Source of the DNA: Paracoccaceae bacterium
Lineage (GTDB): Bacteria > Pseudomonadota > Alphaproteobacteria > Rhodobacterales > Rhodobacteraceae
DNA: 10,536 bases
Direction: 5' to 3'
Assembly (NCBI GenBank): GCA_018647275.1
Contig: JABGTH010000021.1
Location: 1 to 10,536 of the forward strand
The position numbers were made by a program, and so were the translations under genes. Positions 1 through 8,303 of this stretch are shown piece after piece (positions within the stretch are counted from its first letter, which is position 1; the number at the start of each line of letters is the position of its first letter). The notes beneath the pieces are model-generated. The model was not told the origin of the DNA, did no database searches, and saw only the letters and a list, made by a program, of their open reading frames with translations.

Positions 1-1409
1 ATGGTTTTTTGCATCTCAAGGCGCAGTTCGGCTGTTGGGGTAACCCCTTTAGCGTGACGAGTATTATCGAAACGTTCAAAGGCAGCATCAACAGATTTTT
101 GGTTCGGCGTTGGCACTGGGCTATCTGGATCAATGATCTTACCTGCGCGGATCGCAGCCGCACGGCCAAAGACCACTAGATCGATGAGTGAGTTAGACCC
201 AAGGCGGTTGGCCCCGTGAACTGATGCACACCCTGCTTCGCCCACAGCCATAAGGCCCGGGGACACCGCATCTGGTGTTTCAGCAGTTGGGTTCAGAACT
301 TCACCCCAATAGTTCGTTGGAATGCCGCCCATGTTATAGTGCACGGTTGGCAGAACTGGGATTGGTTCTTTGGTCAGGTCCACGCCTGCAAAGACGCGTG
401 CGGATTCTGAAATGCCCGGTAGGCGCAGATCCAGTGTTTCTTTTGGCAGGTGGTTGAGGTTCAGGTGGATGTGATCTCCATTGGCCCCAACGCCGCGACC
501 TTCGCGGATTTCCATCGTCATACAGCGCGATACGTAATCGCGCGGTGCAAGGTCTTTATACTGGGGCGCATAACGTTCCATGAAACGCTCACCTTCGGAG
601 TTGGTAAGGTAACCGCCTTCGCCGCGCGCACCCTCGGTGATCAAGCAGCCAGCGCCATAGATACCAGTCGGGTGGAACTGAACGAATTCCATGTCTTGGA
701 GTGGCAAGCCAGCGCGAGCCACCATGCCACCGCCGTCACCTGTACAGGTGTGGGCAGATGTGGCTGAGAAATAAGCGCGACCATAGCCGCCCGTCGCCAG
801 AACAACCATCTTGGCTGAGAACAGGTGCATCGTACCGTCATCTAGCTTCCAGCACAAAACGCCTTGGCAGGTGCCGTCTTCGGACATGATCAGGTCAATC
901 GCGAAGTACTCGATGTAGAATTCCGCGTTGTTCTTTAGAGACTGACCATAAAGCGTGTGCAAAATGGCGTGGCCTGTACGGTCAGCCGCGGCGCATGTGC
1001 GCTGAACTGCTGGGCCTTCGCCAAATTCAGTGGTGTGACCACCGAATGGACGCTGGTAAATCTTGCCCTCTTCGGTGCGTGAGAAAGGAACGCCGTAGTG
1101 CTCTAGCTCGTAAACCGCCTTTGGGGCTTCGCGTGCGAGGTATTCCATCGCATCGGTATCGCCCAACCAGTCAGACCCTTTGACAGTGTCATACATGTGC
1201 CACTGCCAATTATCAGGACCCATGTTGGATAGGGACGCCGCGATACCACCTTGGGCCGCAACAGTGTGAGAACGTGTTGGGAAAACTTTGGTTACGCAAG
1301 CGGTGCGCAAACCTTGTTCCGCCATACCCAGTGTCGCGCGCAAACCTGCGCCACCGGCACCAACAACAACCACGTCATATTCGTGAGTTTCATATTCATA
1401 AGCAGCCAT
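1..1409 (-). CDS. sdhA: Succinate dehydrogenase flavoprotein subunit SdhA (3' end outside window)
   Basis: Catalytic FAD subunit of complex II. It oxidises succinate to fumarate on the cytoplasmic/matrix-type face of the membrane and passes electrons to SdhB. The window shows the first 469 residues of a family usually near 600, so about the last fifth lies beyond the left edge. Seen in translation: dinucleotide-binding GAGGAG at residues 17-22; [10 protein letters not shown] at 46-55, whose His48 matches the His that carries covalent FAD; FHPTG with His246; APRD with Arg290, matching the E. coli catalytic Arg286; VHYNMGG with His357; and NRLGSNSL with Arg402. No key residue is missing. The ATG is preceded by GGGAG at 8-nt spacing. 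It lies 21 bp after sdhD in the order C-D-A, so sdhB is expected just off the edge. Confidence 0.97.
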   Translation of the reverse strand, partial: MAAYEYETHEYDVVVVGAGGAGLRATLGMAEQGLRTACVTKVFPTRSHTVAAQGGIAASLSNMGPDNWQWHMYDTVKGSDWLGDTDAMEYLAREAPKAVYELEHYGVPFSRTEEGKIYQRPFGGHTTEFGEGPAVQRTCAAADRTGHAILHTLYGQSLKNNAEFYIEYFAIDLIMSEDGTCQGVLCWKLDDGTMHLFSAKMVVLATGGYGRAYFSATSAHTCTGDGGGMVARAGLPLQDMEFVQFHPTGIYGAGCLITEGARGEGGYLTNSEGERFMERYAPQYKDLAPRDYVSRCMTMEIREGRGVGANGDHIHLNLNHLPKETLDLRLPGISESARVFAGVDLTKEPIPVLPTVHYNMGGIPTNYWGEVLNPTAETPDAVSPGLMAVGEAGCASVHGANRLGSNSLIDLVVFGRAAAIRAGKIIDPDSPVPTPNQKSVDAAFERFDNTRHAKGVTPTAELRLEMQKT

Positions 1410-1430
1410 TTTCAGGTCTCCCTTAATCGA

Positions 1431-1802
1431 TTAAAGCGCGATACGTGCGATGGCGAACAGGCCAGTTGCAGCAGCAGCATAAGAAAGGCAGATCACGAAA
1501 ATGATCGCCACTTTTTGGGAGGTCCCGTGCACGTAGTCTTCAATCATGGTCTGTGCGCCATTCTTGAAATGCATGAAGGTAACGCCAATGGTCAGAGCCG
1601 CCACAATCGCTGTTAAAGGACGGGCAAAGTACGCCAGCACGTTTTCATGTGTTTCACCCAGCATTGGGCCAAATGTGAAAACAAACAACGGGATCAGCAA
1701 AAGTAACGCTACAGAACTGACTTTCATAAGCCAGAAGTGCTCTGTGCCTGTTTTGGCAGAACCCATTCCAGTGGCGCGTTTACGGTCGGTCAAATAAGAC
1801 AT
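1431..1802 (-). CDS. sdhD: Succinate dehydrogenase membrane anchor SdhD
   Basis: Small hydrophobic subunit that, with SdhC, anchors SdhAB in the inner membrane, binds heme b and forms the ubiquinone site. It has 123 residues, normal for alphaproteobacterial SdhD. Three membrane segments are visible at about 26-47, 58-79 and 96-120. The sequence FMHFKNGAQTMIEDYVHG at 76-93 is the family signature. By alignment with E. coli SdhD, His78 is the likely heme ligand (E. coli His71) and Asp89-Tyr90 match the DY pair whose Tyr contacts quinone. The start has a good GAGGAG site six to seven bases upstream, which overlaps the stop of sdhC ten bases away, so the two genes are probably translationally coupled. 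Confidence 0.93.
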   Translation of the reverse strand: MSYLTDRKRATGMGSAKTGTEHFWLMKVSSVALLLLIPLFVFTFGPMLGETHENVLAYFARPLTAIVAALTIGVTFMHFKNGAQTMIEDYVHGTSQKVAIIFVICLSYAAAATGLFAIARIAL

Positions 1803-1812
1803 GGTATTCTCC

Positions 1813-2196
1813 TCAGACCAAAATAATTGTGATGATGGTCAAGACAACTGATCCGATGACCACAGCCCAACCCATTTTTTCAGCCGTTGGGATATCAAGG
1901 CCGATGCCGTTGTCCCAAATCAAGTGACGTACACCTGCAAGCGTGTGGTACCAAAGGCCCAGAACCGAGAACGTCATGACAAGGTCGCCAAACCAGCTGG
2001 TTAGAAAACCGTTAGCTATGGCGTAAGCTTCGGGCGAGGTTGCCGCTGCCAAGAACCACCAGACAATCAGCAATGCAGAAATCAGCATCGCGTTCCCAGT
2101 AATTCGCGTCAGGATAGACGTCATGGAAGTAAGCTGGGGGCGGTAGATAGTCAGGTGGGGTGAGAGTGGGCGATTGCCCCGGTTCACGTCGGCCAT
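1813..2196 (-). CDS. sdhC: Succinate dehydrogenase cytochrome b556 subunit SdhC
   Basis: First gene of the sdh operon and the larger heme-b/quinone anchor subunit of complex II. It has 127 residues, the usual length. The N-terminal signature RPLSPHLTIYRPQLTSMTS (9-27) is typical of alphaproteobacterial and mitochondrial SdhC. Ser27 and Arg31 match the quinone-site Ser27/Arg31 of E. coli, and YHTLAGVRH at 83-91 supplies His84, the expected heme ligand. Three membrane helices are seen at about 32-52, 66-90 and 107-127. The ATG has AAAGGA seven bases upstream. A leader of roughly 125 bp separates it from the palindromic control module at 2320-2353. Confidence 0.96.
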   Translation of the reverse strand: MADVNRGNRPLSPHLTIYRPQLTSMTSILTRITGNAMLISALLIVWWFLAAATSPEAYAIANGFLTSWFGDLVMTFSVLGLWYHTLAGVRHLIWDNGIGLDIPTAEKMGWAVVIGSVVLTIITIILV

Positions 2197-2319
2197 TGTT
2201 GATGTCCTTTTTTAGTCCTTAACATGTTCTAGCGCTTTTTACGCTGGTGTCACCTAGGCAGAGGTTAATTTTTCGAAGCGTAAAACGCATCTTTTGCACT
2301 TATTTTCATCTTTTGAGTA

Positions 2320-2353
2320 TTTTGTGATCACGCGTTACAAAAGTGTGATCACA
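2320..2353. promoter_or_regulatory. Twin TGTGATCACA operator upstream of sdhC
   Basis: Two palindromes lie in tandem: TGTGATCACG at 2323-2332 (its inner eight bases GTGATCAC form a perfect dyad) and TGTGATCACA at 2344-2353 (perfect ten-base dyad). Their centres are 21 bp apart, two helical turns, so two dimers would bind the same DNA face. The block matches 8441-8474 upstream of sucC at 29 of 34 positions with identical spacing. The regulator is not encoded in the window. The dyad resembles GntR-type sites but that is a guess. It lacks the 6-bp or 4-bp gap of classical CRP or FNR sites. Confidence 0.7.
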
Positions 2354-2364
2354 TTTTAGGTCAA
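2336..2364 (-). promoter_or_regulatory. Possible sdh promoter
   Basis: On the minus strand TTGACC (2364-2359) is followed after 17 bp by TTTGTA (2341-2336), a fair -35 and a weak -10 hexamer. If correct, the perfect operator dyad at 2344-2353 would fill the -35/-10 spacer and the second dyad would cover the transcription start, a geometry suited to repression. An alternative -10-like TATATA inside the palindrome GGTATATACC (2365-2374) would instead place both dyads just downstream of the start. This is inferred from sequence only. Confidence 0.3.
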
Positions 2365-2400
2365 GGTATATACCAACCTATTAGCCACTTAAAAACTATT

Positions 2401-3209
2401 CTACTGTGAAAGCGGCAGATAGCGCAGCCATTGTGCATGCTCAGTACACATTAGAACACGCAGCTCATTAGGAATGTAAATCGCATTTGGTTTACTACAC
2501 TCTTCAACCGCAGCAGTCAGCGTATTTGGAAAGGCAAAGTCCTCGTTCAAGGCCACAACTTCTTCCATGATCATCTTTTCAGACAGCGTTTCTGTCCCGC
2601 CTTCATAAACGATGCTTTGCGCTGGTGCGTTTTCAGCAAGTTCCTCAAATACAGCACCCCAGCTATTTTCTGCAGCTTCAAATTCAATTTCACACCAATT
2701 CATGCTATCATCAGGCACACCCTGGTCTTCCCCAATGTGGGCGCGGGCGTCCATATTCGCACCCAAAAACAAGCATGCCTAGTTGTATTAGCGTTGCAAA
2801 TCTGGCCCATGGGTAATTGCCCGATAAGGTTCGCCTGTCTCTTCAGCCAACGCTAAAAACATGTCGGCCGCAGCATATGTAATCTCGATCGCAGCTTCTT
2901 CTTCATACAGCGCATCGATCAAAACACGGAGGCGACGTCTGCCGCATCTTTTTTTTGTCCCAAAAGCGACAGCTCAAGCTGATCGATCATGGCATGACCA
3001 ATCTCGTGATAGCTGGTTGCAAGCAGGTTATCGTGAACAAATTGATCCGAGTTGGATTCACCGAAATAATCGAACATTGGCGCTGGTGGGCCAAAAAAAT
3101 ACTTTTCAACCCCAATCGACACAACCGTTACGACGGCAACACCGGCCAAAAGTTTTTCATGCGAACTAAGAGTGGAAAATTCTTGAACTAAAGCGGGATC
3201 AACACCCAA
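2401..3209 (-). pseudogene. Broken DUF4344-family putative metallopeptidase
   Basis: Read on the minus strand, three blocks together resemble one DUF4344 protein. Block one (3209-2919) has a hydrophobic stretch near residues 20-40, then SYHEIGHAMID, an HExxH zinc-peptidase motif, and GQKKDAAD, then ends at TGA. Block two resumes in the next frame with LIDALYEEEAAIEITYAAAD and runs to GPDLQR, where a TAA (2790-2788), YN and a TAG (2781-2779) interrupt it. Block three continues in the same frame as block two with ACLFLGAN, WCEIEFEAAENSW and PNAIYIPNELRVLMCTE, ending at 2401. A single base lost from the T run at 2924-2921 (minus strand) would explain the frameshift. There are therefore three lesions but little drift, suggesting recent decay. 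No good start is seen: the first candidate is a TTG at 3209 inside the end of mch, with GGAGG 19 bases upstream, too far to be a normal site. Family assignment is from remembered motifs. Confidence 0.82.
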
Positions 3210-4219
3210 TAATCGAGGTCTAAAAGAACCTCCGGCAGGAATTTGCCATCATCAGCGCGCAAATCAAATGGCTTGCCGCCTTTCGTTGCCACGAGGCGCA
3301 ATCGCAACGCGCCAACACCAGGTGCGTCTGTTTGCGCTTTATCCAGAACCTCGGACCATGCTCGAATTGTATCGCCAGCCAAACATGGATTTGCATGTGC
3401 TCCGCTATTAAGCCCCGCCACAATTTGCGCGTTCGCAAGGCCGTTAAAAGACAGCGCGCGCGCCATCGAAATAACATGGCCGCCATAAATTAGGCGTGAT
3501 CCATCTGGGCGTGCAGAGGTGTCAAAATGGACCTTGGCCGTGTTTTGCCAAAGCCGCGTGGCCATCATGTGTTCAGCTTCTTCCACGGTGACGCCATCAA
3601 CGTGGTCAATCTTCTCGCCGATTTTATAGTCATCCCAACGATGCGGTTCCCCGGCCAAAGTGAAATCATAATTCGTAAAATCAAGGCCTTTGGGGATTAC
3701 CAATTGGTCAGCGGTTAGCGCCTTCGGAAGATCTGGTACAACGGTCACAGGTGCAGGTACATCCACATCCTTTTTGCGCACCATGACCCAACGCACGTAT
3801 TCCAACACCGTTTCATCATGTTGGTTCAGTCCAGTCGTGCGCACATAAACAACGCCTGTCTTGCCGTTTGAATTTTGCTTGATTCCAATCACTTCAGATC
3901 GCGCGCGCAGGGTATCCCCCGGCCAAACAGGTAACAGCCAGCGCCCTTGCGCATAACCAAGGTTCGCAACCGCGTTGAGCGAAACGTCAGGGACGGTTTT
4001 CCCAAAGACGATGTGAAACGCGATCATGTCGTCCAGCGGACTAAACGGTAGCCCGCAATCTTGGGCGAATTGGTCAGACGAATACAGGGCATGACGCGCG
4101 GGATAGAGCATGTGGTAAAGTGCCCGCTCCCCCATTTTCACCGTCCGAGGGACCGCATGATCGATCACTTGACCAACAGTGTAATCCTCAAAAAAGCGCC
4201 CTGTATTCGTCTTAATCAT
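3188..4219 (-). CDS. mch: Mesaconyl-CoA hydratase (double hot-dog MaoC family)
   Basis: Probably the hydratase of the ethylmalonyl-CoA pathway that interconverts mesaconyl-C1-CoA and beta-methylmalyl-CoA in the cytoplasm during acetyl-CoA assimilation. Its 343 residues form two MaoC-like hot-dog halves, about 1-150 and 195-343. The C-terminal half carries QNTAKVHFD (225-233; His231 and Asp233 conserved) followed by YGGHV (245-249), matching the hydratase motif region. The N-terminal half has lost that motif, as usual for double hot-dog hydratases. As I recall, the R. sphaeroides enzyme has the same length and also lies beside sdhC. It starts at an ATG overlapping the upstream stop by one base (TAATG), so it is coupled to the DUF1737 gene. 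Its last 22 bases overlap the broken DUF4344 gene. A less specific MaoC dehydratase remains possible, but context favours Mch. Confidence 0.88.
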   Translation of the reverse strand: MIKTNTGRFFEDYTVGQVIDHAVPRTVKMGERALYHMLYPARHALYSSDQFAQDCGLPFSPLDDMIAFHIVFGKTVPDVSLNAVANLGYAQGRWLLPVWPGDTLRARSEVIGIKQNSNGKTGVVYVRTTGLNQHDETVLEYVRWVMVRKKDVDVPAPVTVVPDLPKALTADQLVIPKGLDFTNYDFTLAGEPHRWDDYKIGEKIDHVDGVTVEEAEHMMATRLWQNTAKVHFDTSARPDGSRLIYGGHVISMARALSFNGLANAQIVAGLNSGAHANPCLAGDTIRAWSEVLDKAQTDAPGVGALRLRLVATKGGKPFDLRADDGKFLPEVLLDLDYWVLIPL

Positions 4220-4422
4220 TAGTGTTGACCCAGTTTGGTTTCGGACGTGTATGTGCCTTCAACTTCTTTCACTACGGATTGACCGCAACGCATGATACCT
4301 GCTGCGTGGTCCCATGTTTGGGTCGGAGAGCCGTATAGCTCCCACCCCTTATTCATTGCATCCGTTACCTTGTGGCAAAAGACTGCAGTGTCTTCTTCAG
4401 ACAAAAAACGATATAATTTCAT
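4219..4422 (-). CDS. DUF1737 small protein
   Basis: A 67-residue soluble protein matching the DUF1737 pattern as I remember it: YRFLSEEDTAVFCHKVTDAM at 4-23, then NKGWELYGSPT at 24-34. No signal peptide or membrane segment is visible. Two cysteines (Cys16 and Cys46) are present. The function of the family is unknown. It is third in the mcl2-mch operon, nine bases after the NnrU-family gene, and its stop codon shares a base with the ATG of mch (TAATG), so its translation should be linked to that of the hydratase. The context suggests an accessory role in central carbon metabolism, but nothing in the sequence shows it. Confidence 0.85.
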   Translation of the reverse strand: MKLYRFLSEEDTAVFCHKVTDAMNKGWELYGSPTQTWDHAAGIMRCGQSVVKEVEGTYTSETKLGQH

Positions 4423-4431
4423 GACTTTTCC

Positions 4432-4977
4432 TTACCCAAATGGATTGACGCCCAACGCGATGTGAATGGCGACAGCGATAGTGAAAGTGACAACGGTGAT
4501 GACAACCAGCAGAATGTCTTTTGACTTGTTACCGGGTTCTGGACGGACCCAATTTGGCTCAGCCTTATTGATCAAAATGACTGAACCAACAGCCCAAGCG
4601 AGCATACCGCCGAATAGGATGATTGCGGCCAGGTCTCCGTTTACCAAAAGGTGGGCAATGGCCCAGATTTTAACTGAGATCAGCATCGGGTGACGCAGGT
4701 ATCCGCGCAAGCGTCCCGTTGTAGCAGACATGCCAAAGACAAAAAACGCGACCAACATCAGAACGTGATTGGCGTGTTGCATTGCGCTTGGTGGGTTCCA
4801 AACTGCGATAAAATCAGCGCTGCGATAACCGATGATAATCAGAACAATGGCCAGCACGCTAGCGCCTGCAACGATCCCTTTGCCCTTGTCGCCTAGCTTG
4901 GCGCGGTGGTCGGGTGCCAAACGTTTCCAGTAATGTGAACCTGTCCATAGGATGAGGCCGAGAATGATTAGTAGCAT
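4432..4977 (-). CDS. NnrU-family integral membrane protein
   Basis: A 181-residue inner-membrane protein with about six hydrophobic segments at roughly 1-12, 35-52, 66-83, 100-112, 116-136 and 153-175. The central stretch GYLRHPMLISVKIWAIAHLL (92-111), followed by NGD, is characteristic of NnrU and the related isoprenylcysteine methyltransferase-like proteins; a conserved GSHY also lies near the N terminus. NnrU was named from denitrification gene clusters, but homologues are widespread in alphaproteobacteria and the biochemical role is unsettled. No nitrogen-oxide genes are nearby, so the name should not be read as function. It starts four bases after the mcl2 stop with GGAG seven bases upstream, so it is co-transcribed with the malyl-CoA enzyme. 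Confidence 0.88.
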   Translation of the reverse strand: MLLIILGLILWTGSHYWKRLAPDHRAKLGDKGKGIVAGASVLAIVLIIIGYRSADFIAVWNPPSAMQHANHVLMLVAFFVFGMSATTGRLRGYLRHPMLISVKIWAIAHLLVNGDLAAIILFGGMLAWAVGSVILINKAEPNWVRPEPGNKSKDILLVVITVVTFTIAVAIHIALGVNPFG

Positions 4978-4981
4978 TGTG

Positions 4982-5836
4982 TTACTCCGTGGCTAGGGCT
5001 GCGATTGCATCTACCTTTGCCAGAGTATCACGTGCGGTTGCAACATGCAGGTTTTCCACGATTTTTCCATCGACCACAGCAACGCCCTGCCCCGCGGCTT
5101 CTGCCGCTTGGAACGCGTCGATCTGGCGTCGGGCCAATTCCACCTCTTTATCTGTCGGTGAAAATGCGGCGTTGGTGACGTCGATTTGTGCGGGATGGAT
5201 CAAGGTTTTGCCGTCAAAACCCATATCGCGGCCCTGCTCACATTCGATTTTCAGCCCCTCATCATCCTTGAAGGCATTATACACACCGTCAACAATCGCC
5301 AACCCATGCGCTTTTGCAGCCAACAGACATAGCCCCAAGCTGGTCTGAAGCGGCAGACGATCTGTGCGGTGCCGGGTTTGCAACTCTTTGGCTAAATCAT
5401 TGGTACCCATCACCATGCCTTGCAGCTTTGGATGGCTAGCAATGGAGGCTGCGTTCAACATCCCCTGCGGCGTTTCCATCATGGCCCAAAGTGGAACATC
5501 ACCTGTGATTTGCGCCAATGCATCCAAGTCCGCTAAGGCGCTTACCTTTGGCAACAAAATCGCATCTGCGCCCATCGAAACAGCCGCCTGTGCATCGTCA
5601 AGCCCCCAAGGCGTGTCAAATGCATTGATGCGGATGATCTTCATCCGTGCGCCGTAACCACCTGCATTCAGCGCCTCGGCCAATATCATCCGAGAAGCGG
5701 TTTTTTCATCCACCGAGACCGCGTCTTCCAGATCAAATATGATCGCATCCACCCCTAGCCCACGCGCCTTATCAAGCGCGCGCGGCTTGGATGCTGGAAT
5801 ATATAATACGGATCGCAATGGGCGTGTGGTGGACAT
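4982..5836 (-). CDS. mcl2: HpcH/HpaI-CitE family malyl-CoA enzyme, likely (3S)-malyl-CoA thioesterase
   Basis: Member of the CitE-like CoA-ester lyase superfamily. The 284-residue product fits the Mcl2 type, which hydrolyses (3S)-malyl-CoA to malate and CoA and so completes malate synthesis with the true lyase Mcl1. Visible motifs: RSVLYIPASKPRAL at 8-21; FDLEDAV at 34-40; substrate Arg69 in IRINA; LLPKV at 94-98; METPQG at 120-125 with Glu121 as likely Mg2+ ligand; GTNDLAKEL at 144-152 with Asp147; and GKTLIHPAQI at 209-218. The frame stays open 20 codons upstream to an ATG at 5896, but MSTTRPLRS at 5836 has GAAGGA seven bases before it and aligns with the family start, so I chose it. It is first of four genes in an operon ending in mch. 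A beta-methylmalyl-CoA lyase or generic CitE-like function is the alternative. The thioesterase call rests on synteny and length. Confidence 0.82.
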   Translation of the reverse strand: MSTTRPLRSVLYIPASKPRALDKARGLGVDAIIFDLEDAVSVDEKTASRMILAEALNAGGYGARMKIIRINAFDTPWGLDDAQAAVSMGADAILLPKVSALADLDALAQITGDVPLWAMMETPQGMLNAASIASHPKLQGMVMGTNDLAKELQTRHRTDRLPLQTSLGLCLLAAKAHGLAIVDGVYNAFKDDEGLKIECEQGRDMGFDGKTLIHPAQIDVTNAAFSPTDKEVELARRQIDAFQAAEAAGQGVAVVDGKIVENLHVATARDTLAKVDAIAALATE

Positions 5837-6071
5837 GTTGGGATCCTTCACTGAGTCATAAAGTTGCACACAAATGGTCATTTTTGCACGAAACATTCAA
5901 GATGAATTATCATCTAATCCGGAAACCTAACCACAATTTGAACTACCAAACGTCTAGTTGACCAATGATCCAGCGTTTTACGCGCAATTTCAACGCAACA
6001 AAAATTATCAACTCAAATCTTATTGGCTGCCCAACTCACGTAGCCGGCACCTCTGCGCGAAGGTAAATTAA
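5837..6071. other. Divergent intergenic region between mcl2 and the small secreted-protein gene
   Basis: No convincing gene is seen here. The region must hold promoters for both directions. The best minus-strand candidate is a GATAAT-like -10 at 5911-5906 with TTGTGG at 5936-5931, but the spacing is 19 bp, so support is weak. A TTGACC at about 5957-5962 on the plus strand has no matching -10. No copy of the TGTGATCACA dyad occurs here. A purine-rich AAGG just before 6072 is the ribosome site of the rightward gene. Confidence 0.4.
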
Positions 6072-6403
6072 ATGAACCGCGAAATGAAAATGTTGCACAT
6101 GTCAGCCCTCATGAAGGCGACGGGCCTTTTAATCGCAACAACAGCAAATCCATCCGCCCAACAGGTGCGCAACTGCGGACCACAGCCCCAAGTCGTTGCA
6201 AGCCTGACATTAAACTATGGTGAAACACGCCAATCAATTGGTACAGGTGACAACACTCCCTAATCGAAGTTTACGCGTTTCTGAGTACAGGGAGTTGGGC
6301 CATCATGATGACACGCGCGGGCGGATTGACCTGTTTAATCGCGTCGGGACAATCTTATGAAACAGTGGTTGAGGCTCCGCCAAATTCAGACAGCGAGGCC
6401 TAG
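6072..6403 (+). pseudogene. Small secreted Rhodobacteraceae protein, frameshifted
   Basis: The first reading frame encodes a likely signal peptide (hydrophobic core about 11-25, possible cleavage after PSAQ) and then VRNCGPQPQVVASLTLNYGE and TRQSIGTGDN before a TAA at 6261. Moving one frame, translation continues from 6260 with LIEVYAFLSTGSWAIMMTRA, GGLTCLIASGQSYETVVEAP and PNSDSEA to TAG at 6401-6403. I recall a small periplasmic family common in Rhodobacteraceae that has exactly this order: NC.P, GETRQSIG, then EV-A-TG-W and TCL-ASGQ-YE. One base lost near the CCC run at 6258-6260 would restore a single protein of about 110 residues with two cysteines. The function is unknown. The start at 6072 has AAGG eight bases upstream. 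A sequencing error is the main alternative, because only this one lesion is visible. Confidence 0.75.
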
Positions 6404-7212
6404 GTCAGACCATCAAAGATTAACTTGAGCCCAGTGATCATTAAGATCACGTAGGTAAACGCAAAGAAGATGCGCTCTGGGACCAAATGATGCGCACGCA
6501 CCCCAATCCATGTCCCAAGCAACGCAAACGGTGCCAAGGCAAGATTGGCCAGACCTGTCTCCAAAGTGAACATCCCTAAAAATGCATAGGGAATGAACTT
6601 GGCGATATTGATCGCCCAAAAGACAACAACCGTACAAGCCTGATACTCTGTCTTATTGACCCCGCGCGACAGCAGATAAACGGCTGCGGGTGGTCCACCG
6701 GCATGACTGACGAAACTGGCAAACCCAGCCACAAATCCTGCCAATCCTCCTTGCCAATCTGGGGCATCCTCCGCCGATATATTAACCCACCCCCTCGTGG
6801 TAAGTTGCGTCCAGATGACAAAGGCCACGGATATCACACCGATCAACACCCGGAACACATCATCATTCACAACGCTGAACAAGCCAGCACCCAGCGCAAC
6901 ACCGGGTATTCCGCCCAAAATAAGCAATCGCGACTCATGCCAGCGCCATTTGCCCCAATAAGGTCGAAGGCTGGCGACATCCATTAACATCAACAATGGC
7001 AACATGACCCCAAGGGCCAAACCGGGCGGCAATGTCAGGGCAAGAATCGATGCAGCCGCAAAAGCAGCTCCAGACCCAAAACCACCCTTGGATATTCCTG
7101 CAAACACAACCGCAGGTACAGCAATCATGAAAAAGCTTAAATCTAACTCAAGCAATGTTGCCACCTTAAAAAACCACAGATCACCAGTGTTTAGCGCACT
7201 AAGAGGGGGCAT
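6400..7212 (-). CDS. TauE/SafE (TSUP) family membrane permease
   Basis: A 270-residue polytopic inner-membrane protein of the sulfite exporter TauE/SafE family (formerly DUF81). The two homologous halves are visible: AGISKGGFGSGAAFAAAS at 38-55 and GFVAGFASFVSHAGGPPAAV at 159-178, each followed by long hydrophobic helices. About eight membrane segments are expected. Members export sulfite, sulfoacetate or other organosulfur or carboxylate anions, and the substrate cannot be told from sequence here. The ATG at 7212 has AGAGG six bases upstream. A later Met at residue 29 is possible but has no comparable site in its favour. It is divergent from mdh across 103 bp and convergent with the small secreted-protein gene. 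The two stop codons share the CTAG at 6400-6403, and no terminator lies between them. Confidence 0.92.
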   Translation of the reverse strand: MPPLSALNTGDLWFFKVATLLELDLSFFMIAVPAVVFAGISKGGFGSGAAFAAASILALTLPPGLALGVMLPLLMLMDVASLRPYWGKWRWHESRLLILGGIPGVALGAGLFSVVNDDVFRVLIGVISVAFVIWTQLTTRGWVNISAEDAPDWQGGLAGFVAGFASFVSHAGGPPAAVYLLSRGVNKTEYQACTVVVFWAINIAKFIPYAFLGMFTLETGLANLALAPFALLGTWIGVRAHHLVPERIFFAFTYVILMITGLKLIFDGLT

Positions 7213-8278
<1,066 letters not shown>

Positions 8279-8303
8279 GCTATTAAGATCAATCCCTAAG
8301 ACG

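Noticed and set aside
2365..2374. GGTATATACC palindrome next to the proposed sdh -35 element
   Set aside because: A ten-base AT-rich palindrome is not rare in promoter DNA and no second copy is seen. It was mentioned only as a possible alternative -10 region.
2617..2856. Plus-strand open frames across the DUF4344 remnant
   Set aside because: They are antisense to recognisable minus-strand family motifs, have no ribosome site and show no recognisable protein pattern.
2941..2956. Run of eight T (plus strand) as the site of the DUF4344 frameshift
   Set aside because: The reading across it gives GQKKDAAD, which matches the family in frame. The frame changes only after this point, near 2921-2924.
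5837..5896. N-terminal extension of the mcl2-like gene from the ATG at 5896
   Set aside because: The 20 extra residues do not resemble the family, and a well-placed GAAGGA site precedes the ATG at 5836.
6434..6450. GTGATC-ATTAA-GATCAC inverted repeat, resembling a split version of the sdh/suc operator
   Set aside because: It lies inside the 3' coding part of the TSUP gene and encodes ordinary hydrophobic residues. It lacks the compact TGTGATCACA form and has no partner dyad 21 bp away.
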